A DNA stretch of 64,000 nt, taken from NCBI RefSeq assembly GCF_015245355.1, contig NZ_CP063311.1, positions 4,321,159 through 4,385,158 on the forward strand, given 5' to 3'. Source of the DNA: Anabaenopsis elenkinii CCIBt3563. GTDB taxonomy: Bacteria > Cyanobacteriota > Cyanobacteriia > Cyanobacteriales > Nostocaceae. The first letter of the stretch is position 1. Each line of letters opens with the position of its first letter. Positions 42,758 through 52,224 of this stretch are shown one piece after another. The position numbers and the translations under genes were made by a program. Under the pieces are notes generated by a model, which made no database searches, was not told the DNA's origin, and saw only the letters and a list, made by a program, of their open reading frames with translations.

Positions 42758-45001
42758 ATGAATCAACCTAGTCTTAGTCCCGGTATAAATCATATTAGTA
42801 ACTCTAATATAGAACCCAGTTACGGACAGCTATTTAAGATATTGATTCGCAGGTTTCCTTGGTTCTTGGCAGTATTTCTGACTTCAATCGCAATAGCGTC
42901 TGTGGTAACTTCTAGGACAAAACCTACTTACAAAAGCTCCATGCAGCTGCTTGTAGAACCTAACTATCAAGGTAGGGGAGAAGGTGCCGGGTTGGACAGT
43001 CAATTTATCGAGCCTAATATTCAGATAGATACAGCAACTCAGCTGAATCTAATGCAAAGTTCAGGACTGATACAACAAGCAGTTGAAAAACTTAAATCTG
43101 ACTATCCTCATATCAATGTCAACGCAATTAAAGAATCTTTAGTTCTTTATCAAATCAGGAATAAAGAAGATAATTTAGCTACAAAAATTTTCCAAGTAGA
43201 GTATACTGCCAATGATCCAGAACAGACCCAAAAAGTTCTGGAGGCAATTAGGCAAGTTTATGTGGAATATAATAAACAGCAACAGGATGCGCGGTTACAA
43301 AAAGGTTTACAAGTTATTAGGGAACAGTTAAATAAAGCCAGCGAGGAAGTGAACGCCTCAGAGACGAACCTACAAAGATTTCGCAGAAACCAAAATTTAA
43401 TCGATCCTGAGTCACAAGCTAAAATCCTAGAAGACTCTTTAAATGCTATTCAACAAGAGCGTCGTACCACTCGTTCTCAGTATCAAGAGGCTATAGCACG
43501 CCAAAAAACTTTGCAAGAACAACTCAGGCGTTCTCCACAAAATGCTCTGGTTGCTTCTCGTCTGAGTCAGTCTGCTCGCTACCAAAGCTTACTCAACGAA
43601 ATTCAAAAAACCGAACTAGCACTAGCTCAAGAGCGTTTGCGTTTTACCGATGCAACTCCCAATGTGCAAAAGCTCGAAGAACAACTTGAAAGCCAGAAGA
43701 AATTATTGCAACAAGAGGTGAGTAGAACTTTAGGTGTACAGTCTAATAGTATAATTTCTTCCCAAGTACCTCTTTTGGAACAAGGACAATTTGGTGATAT
43801 TGACCTCAACCTGGCTACTCAGTTAGTGGAGACGCAAACAACTATAGTTGCTTTAAGCGCCCGCGATCAAAGTTTGGCGGAAAAAGAAAATGAATTGCGT
43901 TTTGAAATCAAACGCTTCCCGCCTCTGTTGGCTTATTACAATCGGATTATGCCACAGCTACAATTTAGCCGTGAAAGGTTAGAGGAGCTATTGCGAGCAG
44001 AACAGAAATTGCGGCAAGAACTTGCCAAAGGGGGCTTTAACTGGGAAGTTGTGGAAGAACCGCAATTAGGTATTTACATGGGCCCCCATCTCCAACAGAA
44101 TCTGTTGTTGGGTGCAGTGGTTGGCTTGATGTTGGGAGGTATGACTACTTTTATTCGAGAAGCATCTGATGATGCTGTTCATACCACTGCTGAATTGGAA
44201 AAACAGGTTTCCTTACCTTTGTTGGGAACTACTCCCAAACTACCAACTACCAAAAACAGAGAATCAATTATTAAGTTACCTTTTGGTAAACCAGAAGTTC
44301 TTGCCCCGTGGACAATTCAGGTGTTGCAATCGGCACCGCGTTGGGAATCCCTGGATTTAATTTTGAAAAATATCGAACTTTTAAATTCAGTTCCCAACTT
44401 GAAGTCTCTGATGGTGACCTCGCCCTTACCAGATGAGAGTAAATCCGCTTTGGCTTTGGGTTTGGCTATGAGTGCGGCTCGTTTACACAAACGGGTACTA
44501 CTGATTGATGCCAATTTACGAGCGCCTAGCCTCCACAAACAGCTCAATCTTCCCAATGAGCAAGGGCTATCTACTCTCTTGGCTAGTGATGTGGCTATTC
44601 CCAACCAGACTGGTATTCCCAGTTTAGATTCGGCTTACATTGATATTTTGACAGCCGGGCCTATACCTATTGACCCGGCAAATCTTCTGAGTTCACCACG
44701 CATGAAGGAACTAATGGCGGAATTTGAGGAAAATTATGATTTAGTTCTCATAGATGCTCCGCCAGTTATCGGTTTGGTGGATGCCATGCTTACGGCTTCA
44801 TCTTGTCGTAGTGTGGTACTCGCAGCAAGTATGAGTAAAGTAACTCGCAGTCAACTAACCCAAGCTACAACCATGTTGAGTAAGTTAAACCTGATCGGGG
44901 TTGTTGCTAGTGGAGTCTCAAACTCTAGTAGTAGTTATGTACACTATCCCCAGCCGTCTAGGTCGTCTCAATTGGCGCTACAACAAGCGGTGGAAAAATA
45001 A
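42758..45001 (+). CDS. Wzc-like chain-length determinant/BY-kinase-type protein with degenerate P-loop
   Basis: The 747-residue protein has a Wzz domain with two membrane helices (about 30-50 and about 446-466) around a long periplasmic coiled coil, then a cytoplasmic BY-kinase-like domain from about 540. Walker A-prime LLIDANLRAPSLH and Walker B LVLIDAPP are present. Walker A reads TSPLPDESKSALA with K562, so the glycines of the usual PGEGKS motif are replaced. The C-terminus has very few Tyr, so the usual autophosphorylated Tyr cluster is missing. It probably controls export or chain length, but kinase activity is doubtful. Its place before hepC matches the order in the Anabaena island. Confidence 0.85.
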   Translation: MNQPSLSPGINHISNSNIEPSYGQLFKILIRRFPWFLAVFLTSIAIASVVTSRTKPTYKSSMQLLVEPNYQGRGEGAGLDSQFIEPNIQIDTATQLNLMQSSGLIQQAVEKLKSDYPHINVNAIKESLVLYQIRNKEDNLATKIFQVEYTANDPEQTQKVLEAIRQVYVEYNKQQQDARLQKGLQVIREQLNKASEEVNASETNLQRFRRNQNLIDPESQAKILEDSLNAIQQERRTTRSQYQEAIARQKTLQEQLRRSPQNALVASRLSQSARYQSLLNEIQKTELALAQERLRFTDATPNVQKLEEQLESQKKLLQQEVSRTLGVQSNSIISSQVPLLEQGQFGDIDLNLATQLVETQTTIVALSARDQSLAEKENELRFEIKRFPPLLAYYNRIMPQLQFSRERLEELLRAEQKLRQELAKGGFNWEVVEEPQLGIYMGPHLQQNLLLGAVVGLMLGGMTTFIREASDDAVHTTAELEKQVSLPLLGTTPKLPTTKNRESIIKLPFGKPEVLAPWTIQVLQSAPRWESLDLILKNIELLNSVPNLKSLMVTSPLPDESKSALALGLAMSAARLHKRVLLIDANLRAPSLHKQLNLPNEQGLSTLLASDVAIPNQTGIPSLDSAYIDILTAGPIPIDPANLLSSPRMKELMAEFEENYDLVLIDAPPVIGLVDAMLTASSCRSVVLAASMSKVTRSQLTQATTMLSKLNLIGVVASGVSNSSSSYVHYPQPSRSSQLALQQAVEK

Positions 45002-45180
45002 GGGAGAAACAGAGGAAGCATCTACTTGTATCAGTGTGCAAATTCACCAATTGAAAGGTTTTATATTATGTGCAATCGCTCAGGTCAACTGCCCTCCGGG
45101 TATCCAAGCAACAGTACTGGAGCGATCGCACATATCTTTTTTTGAGATAATTCTCGAAAGCCGCTTCAATTCCAGGTAAG

Positions 45181-45218
45181 GTAGAGAAATTCCATAGAAG
45201 GTCTCTACATTCTTTTTG
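45181..45218 (+). terminator. Terminator after the Wzc-like gene
   Basis: GTAGAGA (45181-45187) and TCTCTAC (45202-45208) form a 7-bp stem with a 14-nt loop. ATTCTTTTT follows. It is about 180 nt after the stop codon. Confidence 0.55.
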
Positions 45219-45788
45219 CTAGATGAGTAATATTAAATCGCCAGGATACTACTGTTACTTTAAAATCAGTATATTTATAGCAGCTTTATAATTTGGCATA
45301 AAAACCACTGGCTGTTTAAAGACTAAATAAAGAATGCAACTGAGCATATAGTCAGGTCTCCAAGGTCTTATATCCTAGACATTAAAGCCCCAACGCAACA
45401 ACTAAAAGTCAAAGTTAAACTGGTTTTGTGAGACTAAGCAAAAAAATAGGTAGTCGCAACTAAACGTAGATATGAATTTATGGCGCACTTAAGGAATGAG
45501 GTAATTTTCTGGAAGCACTTGTCTATAAGTTATTCAAATAATACCCTTAATTGCCTGGTTGTGCCGTATGTTTACTACTACTTATTTCCTAATTATCCTT
45601 TTGGTTTGTACATTTTCACGTCAGCATAATTGCCAAAAATATAGATGTATCTGGAGTGCAAGTTAAAAACTATATTTTTGCACACAATCATCTATTGTTG
45701 CCGCAAAACCAAATTCGGTTGGAGTCTTTGGCATTGATAGCCTTCAATATTAACTCAGCGATTCACTATTGTATAGATCCAAAGACAT
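45219..45788. other. Long upstream region of the hepC-like gene
   Basis: About 570 bases are without a gene. A frame overlapping the end of the Wzc-like gene does not reach this region and has no domain. In Anabaena, hep genes are induced during heterocyst differentiation from long upstream regions, so this stretch is a candidate for developmental control. I cannot point to a specific binding site. Confidence 0.4.
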
Positions 45789-46502
45789 ATGACAATTTCA
45801 CTAATTCCTCCTGCTCTAGGCAATTCCTCTGATCAACCCCAGCAACACCACAATCATCGCTTTTCTTACTGTACACTCCAATGGCGGCGTGGTCAGTTGT
45901 TAGTCAAATCCCCCGGAAAAACTCAACAGTTTTATCTACCTTCTTTACATGATGAGCAATTATTAATAAATTGCTTAAAACATTCTCCAATCAATTTGGT
46001 CAGTATAGATCCAACAGTTGGCAAGGATTATCTAAAACTGTGGGTTGAAGCCTGTCAGGAAGCTGGAAAGCCCATATTTCTGAGATTACAGTCTAGCAAT
46101 AAACAAGTTAGCCGTTGGCAACAACTCATTGACTGGATTACCGCTTTGTTTTTACTACTACTCATGAGTCCAGTTATGCTGGTATTATTTTTCATTTTAC
46201 AGATTGAGTCACCAGGGGGAGTTTTGACCAGTGAGTGGCAGGTGGGAAAACGAGGTAAAATCTTTCGTGCCCTCAAGTTTTGTACAACCACAAATGAGAA
46301 GCTTACACCTGTAGGGCGTTGGATACGTAAATATGATCTAGACTATTTGCCCCAGTTGTGGAATGTGCTGCGCGGTGAAATGACTTTGATGGGATCTGGT
46401 AGTTGTACTTTAGAAAATGCCCTAACTTTGGCAGAACAAGAGCAGATGACGGATTCATGGCAACAATCTACTCTCTTGAATTTAGATAACCCAACACTGT
46501 GA
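45789..46502 (+). CDS. hepC: HepC-like bacterial sugar transferase
   Basis: The 237-residue protein has about 110 unique residues followed by a short polyprenyl-phosphate sugar-1-phosphate transferase domain. The domain has one membrane helix (ITALFLLLLMSPVMLVLFFI at about 117-136) and the core GKIFRALKF, PVGRWIRKY, LPQLWNVLRGEMTLMG. This family starts repeat-unit synthesis by putting a sugar phosphate on undecaprenyl phosphate. The Asp-Glu dyad of the family reads D185-Y186 here, and the GPRP motif is GSGS, so activity is uncertain. Size, truncated domain and position just before hepA support the hepC assignment. Confidence 0.72.
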   Translation: MTISLIPPALGNSSDQPQQHHNHRFSYCTLQWRRGQLLVKSPGKTQQFYLPSLHDEQLLINCLKHSPINLVSIDPTVGKDYLKLWVEACQEAGKPIFLRLQSSNKQVSRWQQLIDWITALFLLLLMSPVMLVLFFILQIESPGGVLTSEWQVGKRGKIFRALKFCTTTNEKLTPVGRWIRKYDLDYLPQLWNVLRGEMTLMGSGSCTLENALTLAEQEQMTDSWQQSTLLNLDNPTL

Positions 46503-46636
46503 TTTGATCCTAAATGCATTTAGTCTCTCAGGTGCCTTATGGCCCTTTGTCTGACGCCCCCTCAAACTCAAATTAAAGGGTTGTTGAGCATCTCTATGAC
46601 TGTTCCAATTGATCACATTATCTTTGTCAAAGAATC

Positions 46637-48478
46637 ATGTATATTCATGCTGCCCAAGTCTTAGGCGATCGCTTTAAAGCCAGTAAATTTTGGCAGAAAA
46701 ATTATTTAATATTGAGAGAATTTAAAAAATTCCGCAAAGTTGCTATTCTCGCTTTACTATTTTCAGTAATAGCTGCAACTTTTGAAGGTTTTAGTATTGG
46801 CTTTCTCTTGTCATTTTTGCAAAATTTAACTACCCCTGATGCCGAACCAATTCAAACTGGAATCTCCTGGTTTGACACTTGGATTTTAGCAGATCATTCA
46901 TCGGCAATTAATAGGCTATATCGTATTTCTTTACTAATTTTACTGAGTACCTGGATACGTGCTAGTTTCAATTACCTCGCACAAGTATACATAGAAATAT
47001 CTCAATTACGTCTAGCCGACTGCTTGCGTAAACAAATTTTTGAGCAGTTACAAGGATTATCCTTAAGTTATTTTAATAATACACGTTCTGGAGAAATAAT
47101 TAATAGTGTCACTACGGAAATTGAAAGAATAAAACAGTGGTTTAGTGGATCAGCATTTTTGATAACTAGAGGGATAACCATTGGTGTATATTTTCTCTCC
47201 ATGTGTTTATTATCTTGGCAGCTGACAATTATTTCTTTTCTATTATTCACCTTAATAGGGGTTGGATTATCAACACTAAATGCCCGTGCCAGGGAAACTA
47301 GTTTTAGTACATCGGTTGCTAATGGAAAATTTACTTCTATAGCTATTGAATTTATTAACGCAATTCGCACTGTTCAGGCATTTTCAACTCAAGAATTTGA
47401 GCGCCATCGTTTTTATGATGCTAGCAATCAAGTAGTTAGCACCTCTACCAAAGTTGTATTAACCTGGGCGCTGGTTAGACCACTAGCTGAAGCTATAGCT
47501 AGTACGATTCTTATTGGGATGATTGTGTTTGCTTTTACTGCTTTTGTTGCCAATGGAACCCTAGAGGTCGCTTCTTTGCTCACATTTTTCTTTGTTCTCT
47601 TTCGGGTTGTGCCAATTGTCCAAGATATTAATGGCACTAGAGCCCATCTTAGCACAATTGCAGGAGCAGCGGATAATATTAAGGAGCTAATTAGAACGGA
47701 CAATAAAACCTATTTACAGAATGGTTATCTCCCATTTAATGGGCTAGAATATTCAATTGATATAGTGTCAGTGGATTTTGGCTATGATGCGAATACATCA
47801 GTGCTAAATAATATTACCCTGAGTATTGAAAAGGGTAAAACTACGGCGTTAGTTGGTGGTACTGGTGCTGGTAAAAGTACATTGATTGATTTAATTCCCC
47901 GATTTTATGACCCAACTGCCGGAAATATCATGATTGATGGGGTGAATATCCGCAAATTTGATATTAAGTCTTTACGGAAGAAAATCGCTGTTGTCAGTCA
48001 GGATACATTTATTTTCAATAGTTCTGTGGCGAATAATATTGCCTACGGTACAGAAGGAGCAAATGAGGCTCAAATTCGCAAAGTTGCTCAACTAGCCAAT
48101 GCACTAGAATTTATTGAAGAAATGCCTGAAGGCTTTAATACCCAATTGGGGGATCGGGGTGTGCGATTATCTGGAGGACAACGCCAGCGAATTGCCATCG
48201 CCCGGGCTTTGCTGCGAAACCCAGAAATTTTGATTTTGGACGAAGCCACTAGCGCTCTTGATTCCATGACTGAACGCTTGATTCAAGAATCTCTAGAAAA
48301 GCTATCTATAGGTAAAACAGTTATTGCGATCGCTCACCGTCTCTCAACTATCGCCCAAGCTGATAAAGTCGTGGTATTAGAACAAGGGCGCATTGTTGAG
48401 CAAGGTAATTACCAGGAATTATTAGAACTTAAAGGCAAGTTGTGGGAATATCACAAGACCCAATATCAAATGGGCTAA
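46637..48478 (+). CDS. hepA: HepA-like ABC exporter
   Basis: The 613-residue half-transporter has six predicted membrane helices in the first 350 residues. The nucleotide-binding domain follows: Walker A GGTGAGKST near 412, signature LSGGQRQRIA near 513, Walker B ILILDEATSA near 533 and the His switch AIAHRLST near 568. It works as a homodimer, most likely flipping lipid-linked saccharide or lipid. HepA of Anabaena is needed for the polysaccharide layer of the heterocyst envelope. The adjacent hepC-like gene and glycosyltransferases support orthology. A 14-bp palindrome (GGATAAATTTATCC, 48482-48495) follows the stop codon. Confidence 0.85.
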   Translation: MYIHAAQVLGDRFKASKFWQKNYLILREFKKFRKVAILALLFSVIAATFEGFSIGFLLSFLQNLTTPDAEPIQTGISWFDTWILADHSSAINRLYRISLLILLSTWIRASFNYLAQVYIEISQLRLADCLRKQIFEQLQGLSLSYFNNTRSGEIINSVTTEIERIKQWFSGSAFLITRGITIGVYFLSMCLLSWQLTIISFLLFTLIGVGLSTLNARARETSFSTSVANGKFTSIAIEFINAIRTVQAFSTQEFERHRFYDASNQVVSTSTKVVLTWALVRPLAEAIASTILIGMIVFAFTAFVANGTLEVASLLTFFFVLFRVVPIVQDINGTRAHLSTIAGAADNIKELIRTDNKTYLQNGYLPFNGLEYSIDIVSVDFGYDANTSVLNNITLSIEKGKTTALVGGTGAGKSTLIDLIPRFYDPTAGNIMIDGVNIRKFDIKSLRKKIAVVSQDTFIFNSSVANNIAYGTEGANEAQIRKVAQLANALEFIEEMPEGFNTQLGDRGVRLSGGQRQRIAIARALLRNPEILILDEATSALDSMTERLIQESLEKLSIGKTVIAIAHRLSTIAQADKVVVLEQGRIVEQGNYQELLELKGKLWEYHKTQYQMG

Positions 48479-48559
48479 CATGGATAAATTTATCCGGATT
48501 TATGGCTGGTAAATTGCAGAATAAATTGGTGGATTTTTGATTTTTAGGATATATAAAAA

Positions 48560-49399
48560 ATGGTAAATATTGGTTATCATGTGGCTCGATTGCAAGGGAA
48601 AATTAACCGTAATTTATATCAATCTAAGATAGGTAAAACGGTTAAACGTGACATCAAAACAACTCAACAAGTTCCCTTGAGTGTATATGCATTATCTTGT
48701 GAACGAGACTTACCAGAACAAGTCGCAAGTATTCGCTCATTTATCACTCATGTTGGTATACCTCATAGATTTACCGTGATTTCTGATGGTAGTTATACTG
48801 ATTTGAGTTGTCAGTTACTGCGCCAGATTCATCCCTGTGTTGAAGTCATACCCATCAAGGAATTTATTAAACCAGATTTACCGCAATGTGTATGTGATTA
48901 TGCCCAAATCCATCCTATGGGTAAAAAATTATCAGCATTGATGTCAATTCCCATTCATGGTGCCACTATCTATACAGACTCAGATATTTTATTCTTCCCA
49001 GGGGGAAGTGATTTAGTAGAGTTAGCTAATTCAGATAGTCCAGTCTGTCATTATTTACCAGATTGTGCAAATTCACTAGATGGGAGAATCCTTTATGAAG
49101 AAACAGAAAAATTAAATCCTATCAATGCAGGATTTATTTTGTTTAAGCATGAGTTAGATTGGAGTTTTGCCGTTAAACGTTTAGCAAATTTATCAGGAAC
49201 ACCAAGCTATTTTACAGAACAAACCATTGTCCATTTGACAATTCACTATAATGATGGCATACCATTATGCTCAGATAAGTATGTCTTAAATGTGAAGGAT
49301 CAATTTATATATCATGATACATTTTCTAGTAGCAAAATTGCCTTACGGCATTACGTGAGTGATGTCAGACATAAGTTTTGGATGAATATCAAAAAGTAA
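48560..49399 (+). CDS. GT-A-fold putative glycosyltransferase
   Basis: The 279-residue protein has features of a GT-A nucleotide-sugar transferase: SVYALSCERDLPEQVASIRS near 40, a DxD-type motif YTDSDILFF near 138, and NAGFILFKH near 190. No membrane helix is seen. The exact family is not recognised. It lies 82 nt after hepA and is co-oriented with the cluster, so it probably adds a sugar to the same repeat unit. Confidence 0.7.
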   Translation: MVNIGYHVARLQGKINRNLYQSKIGKTVKRDIKTTQQVPLSVYALSCERDLPEQVASIRSFITHVGIPHRFTVISDGSYTDLSCQLLRQIHPCVEVIPIKEFIKPDLPQCVCDYAQIHPMGKKLSALMSIPIHGATIYTDSDILFFPGGSDLVELANSDSPVCHYLPDCANSLDGRILYEETEKLNPINAGFILFKHELDWSFAVKRLANLSGTPSYFTEQTIVHLTIHYNDGIPLCSDKYVLNVKDQFIYHDTFSSSKIALRHYVSDVRHKFWMNIKK

Positions 49400-49419
49400 A
49401 TTTTTCCGACTGATACACC

Positions 49420-50613
49420 GTGAATAAAACTATAAGTAATAGCTGTAATATGAGTCATACATTGGTTGAGAAAAAACAGATTTATCACTGCTCACGTGTT
49501 GATATAAATGGGGGTGGTGGTTTGGAAACTTATCTAGCTTCTCTGGTAAATTCTCAGATGAGTGGGGTGAGCGATCGCACAATTTATTCTTTAAAGAATT
49601 TCGATCAGCAACAAGCACAATTACTGCACATCCACGACCCGGAAATGTTGCTGGATTTGCAGGAAGAATGTCCAGCCATATTGACTTTACATAATCATTC
49701 TATTTACTGTGTTAGTGGCACAAAATATTTATCTAATTCTAATAAAGTTTGTGATCGAATTATCAATCCTATGGGATGTACTTGGGGTAATTTAGTAGAG
49801 GGTTGTGGAACTCGTAGACCCCATAAAATTGTCTATAACTGGTTTTATACTTACCATAGTTTACAAAGACTAAAGCAGCTAAAAATTCCTGTAATTGCTA
49901 ATAGTGACTATGTGCGTCAACAAATTATTAATTGTGGTTTAGCGCCTGAAAGATTGGTAACACTGCGCTGTAGTGTCAAACCTCCCCAACTTCCTACCGC
50001 ACCACTAACTCCAGAAATTCATCAACATCAGCGTTTATTGTTTGCTGGGCGGATTGTACCTGATAAAGGCGTGGAATGGCTAATTAAAGCTTTAGCACAT
50101 ACCCACCCAGGTATTCATCTTGATATTGCTGGGGATGGTTGGAGTAAGCCCAGTATGCAAAGATTAGCAGGTCAAATGGGGTTAAGCGATCGCATTACTT
50201 GGCATGGTTGGTGTGACACAGAAAAATTAGAATCACTTTATCAACAGTGTTTTGGTGTGGTTTTTCCCAGTCTTTGGCCGGAACCTGCTGGTTTGGTCAC
50301 TCTAGAAGCTTATAGTCACTATCGCCCAATTGTTGCTAGTGCAGTTGGGGGTATTCCTGAACATGTGAAAGATGGAAAAACTGGAATTTTAGTTTCACCT
50401 AATAATATTAAACAGTTAGCTGCTGCTATCAATGAATTAGGAATTAATTATTCCCAAAGCCGACTGATGGGTGAGATGGGTAATGCTTGGTATCAAGAAG
50501 AATTTACTATGGATATTCATGTACGAAAATTAGCAAAAATCTATTCCCATACAATTGCTGCTTTTTCTAAGATAAATACCACGAATATTTCTTGGGATTT
50601 TTCCCATATTTAA
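49420..50613 (+). CDS. GT4-family glycosyltransferase
   Basis: The 397-residue enzyme has a GT-B fold with RVDINGGGGLETYLASL near the N-terminus, LLFAGRIVPDKGVEWLIKAL near 207 and FPSLWPEPAGLVTLEAYSHY (E-x7-E type) near 285. A region with several Cys (CDRIINPMGCTWGNLVEGCG, near 110) is unusual for GT4 and may bind metal. Translation may start at GTG 49420 or, giving ten fewer residues, at ATG 49450. Confidence 0.88.
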   Translation: MNKTISNSCNMSHTLVEKKQIYHCSRVDINGGGGLETYLASLVNSQMSGVSDRTIYSLKNFDQQQAQLLHIHDPEMLLDLQEECPAILTLHNHSIYCVSGTKYLSNSNKVCDRIINPMGCTWGNLVEGCGTRRPHKIVYNWFYTYHSLQRLKQLKIPVIANSDYVRQQIINCGLAPERLVTLRCSVKPPQLPTAPLTPEIHQHQRLLFAGRIVPDKGVEWLIKALAHTHPGIHLDIAGDGWSKPSMQRLAGQMGLSDRITWHGWCDTEKLESLYQQCFGVVFPSLWPEPAGLVTLEAYSHYRPIVASAVGGIPEHVKDGKTGILVSPNNIKQLAAAINELGINYSQSRLMGEMGNAWYQEEFTMDIHVRKLAKIYSHTIAAFSKINTTNISWDFSHI

Positions 50614-50701
50614 TCCTGTTTATCTGAACCATTTCCTGAATAATGAAATAGCGAAATGTTCCAGGTAAATGAATTACAGATATTAATTGTAGAACTATTT
50701 T

Positions 50702-50724
50702 AGTGTGGGCATTACACCCACACT
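50702..50724. terminator. Perfect hairpin between a glycosyltransferase and the acyltransferase-GAF gene
   Basis: AGTGTGGG (50702-50709) and CCCACACT (50717-50724) form an 8-bp stem with a 7-nt loop. No T-run follows. It may attenuate or process the long polysaccharide transcript. Confidence 0.45.
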
Positions 50725-50792
50725 GCTGTACCTCAATCAGATCAAAATTGCTGTAATTTTTAGTTGTCTCTAGATTTTTAATAATTAGCGCC

Positions 50793-52034
50793 ATGGTTAA
50801 TCGTGAATATGTATCTAATTGGCAACACATCCAAGAGTATTTATTAACAAACTTATTTGGATATATACCCACAAATTTGGTAGGAGGCAGATTAAGAAAA
50901 CTATTCTACCGCCGGATTTTTCGTAAGCTGGGCAAATCAGTTTACATTGATAGTTATGTTCGGATTCTCAATGCTTCTTGTATTGAGATTGGTAATAAAG
51001 TGCAACTTTTACGCAATGTCAATTTAGATGCAAGATGGCACTCAAATAATAGGATATATTTAGGAGATTTAGTCAGCCTTGAACAGGGGGTTGATATTAG
51101 GGCATTAAATAACACTTCTGTTGAAATTCATGAAGGTACTTTTATAGGACCTTATGTCTGTATTACAGGTTCTGGCAATATTAAAATTGGTAAAAACTGT
51201 TTAATTGCAGCACAAACAGGCTTGTTTGCCAATAATCATATTTTTTCCGATCCTACTGAAAATATTAACTCTCAAGGCGTTACTCGTGAAGGAATTGTCA
51301 TTGAAGATGATTGTTGGTTAGGCTCAGGAGTAAAAGTATTAGATGGGGTAACAATTGGAGAAGGTAGCATTATTGGTGCTGGTGCTGTTGTGACTAAGGA
51401 TATCCCACCTTTCTCAGTTGCTGTAGGCGTACCTGCAAAAGTTATCCGCAGTCGGAAAGAATATATCTGCGAAGACGGTAGCCGTCTTCCTATTCTCCTG
51501 AGTACATCACTTGCTAGAGTAGAAAAGGCTGCTAAAGTCAGCTATCAAGATTTACAAAATAGCGATAGGACTGTCAAATATGATTTACTTTTTAACAATG
51601 TGTTGCAAGTCCTACTTACTTCTATCTGTCAAATCATGAATGCCGATAGTGTTACAGTTCTTTTACCGGCAGAAAAAGAACAGCAATTATTTGTCTGTGC
51701 CTCTATTGGGTTAGAAGAAGAGATTAGAGAAGGCATTCACATTCCATTTGGTTGTGGCTTTGCAGGTAAAATAGCAACTAGTGCCAAGCGTCTAATTGTA
51801 GATGATCTATCAACAATAGAAGTTTTCAGCCCAATTTTGCGTAATAAGGGCATCCGCTCAATAATTGGTGTACCGTTACAACTTAAAGAGCAAGTATACG
51901 GTGTCTTGCACGTTGGTAACTTTCATCATCACCAATTTAGCAACGATAATATTCAACAATTACAGCTTATTGCCGATCATGTTGGATTAGCAATTGAACC
52001 ATTATTACAAAGTAACAAACTCAAGTTCAATTAG
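50793..52034 (+). CDS. Hexapeptide-repeat acyltransferase fused to a GAF domain
   Basis: The 413-residue protein has two parts. Residues about 45-220 are a left-handed beta-helix acyltransferase, with repeats such as IEIGNKVQLLRNV, VEIHEGTFIG, IKIGKNCLIAA and a terminal VTIGEGSIIGAGAVVTKDIP. Residues about 265-408 are a GAF domain (LLTSICQIMNADSVTVLL, FGCGFAGKIA, IGVPLQLKEQVYGVLHVG). The first would O-acetylate a sugar or glycan. GAF domains bind small ligands or mediate dimerisation. The fusion suggests that acetylation is controlled by a ligand. It lies within the polysaccharide cluster. Confidence 0.88.
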   Translation: MVNREYVSNWQHIQEYLLTNLFGYIPTNLVGGRLRKLFYRRIFRKLGKSVYIDSYVRILNASCIEIGNKVQLLRNVNLDARWHSNNRIYLGDLVSLEQGVDIRALNNTSVEIHEGTFIGPYVCITGSGNIKIGKNCLIAAQTGLFANNHIFSDPTENINSQGVTREGIVIEDDCWLGSGVKVLDGVTIGEGSIIGAGAVVTKDIPPFSVAVGVPAKVIRSRKEYICEDGSRLPILLSTSLARVEKAAKVSYQDLQNSDRTVKYDLLFNNVLQVLLTSICQIMNADSVTVLLPAEKEQQLFVCASIGLEEEIREGIHIPFGCGFAGKIATSAKRLIVDDLSTIEVFSPILRNKGIRSIIGVPLQLKEQVYGVLHVGNFHHHQFSNDNIQQLQLIADHVGLAIEPLLQSNKLKFN

Positions 52035-52224
52035 TAATGTAATTTGATCCCAAGTTTTTATCAAAGCTGGTATCTGTCATGGTGTTCGGAACGCCCTAAA
52101 GGCTTCGCGTACAGTCCCGTAGAGAATCAATATCATCAATAAGGTACTACTACAGACATCCTCTTAGCATGAATTTTTAAATTCAATCAAAACCTTTTGA
52201 ACTCAAAACTGATTATAGATTTTT

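Noticed and set aside
44901..45179. A 92-codon plus-strand frame after the Wzc-like gene.
   Set aside because: It overlaps the end of the Wzc-like gene by 100 nt, has mixed composition and no recognisable domain.
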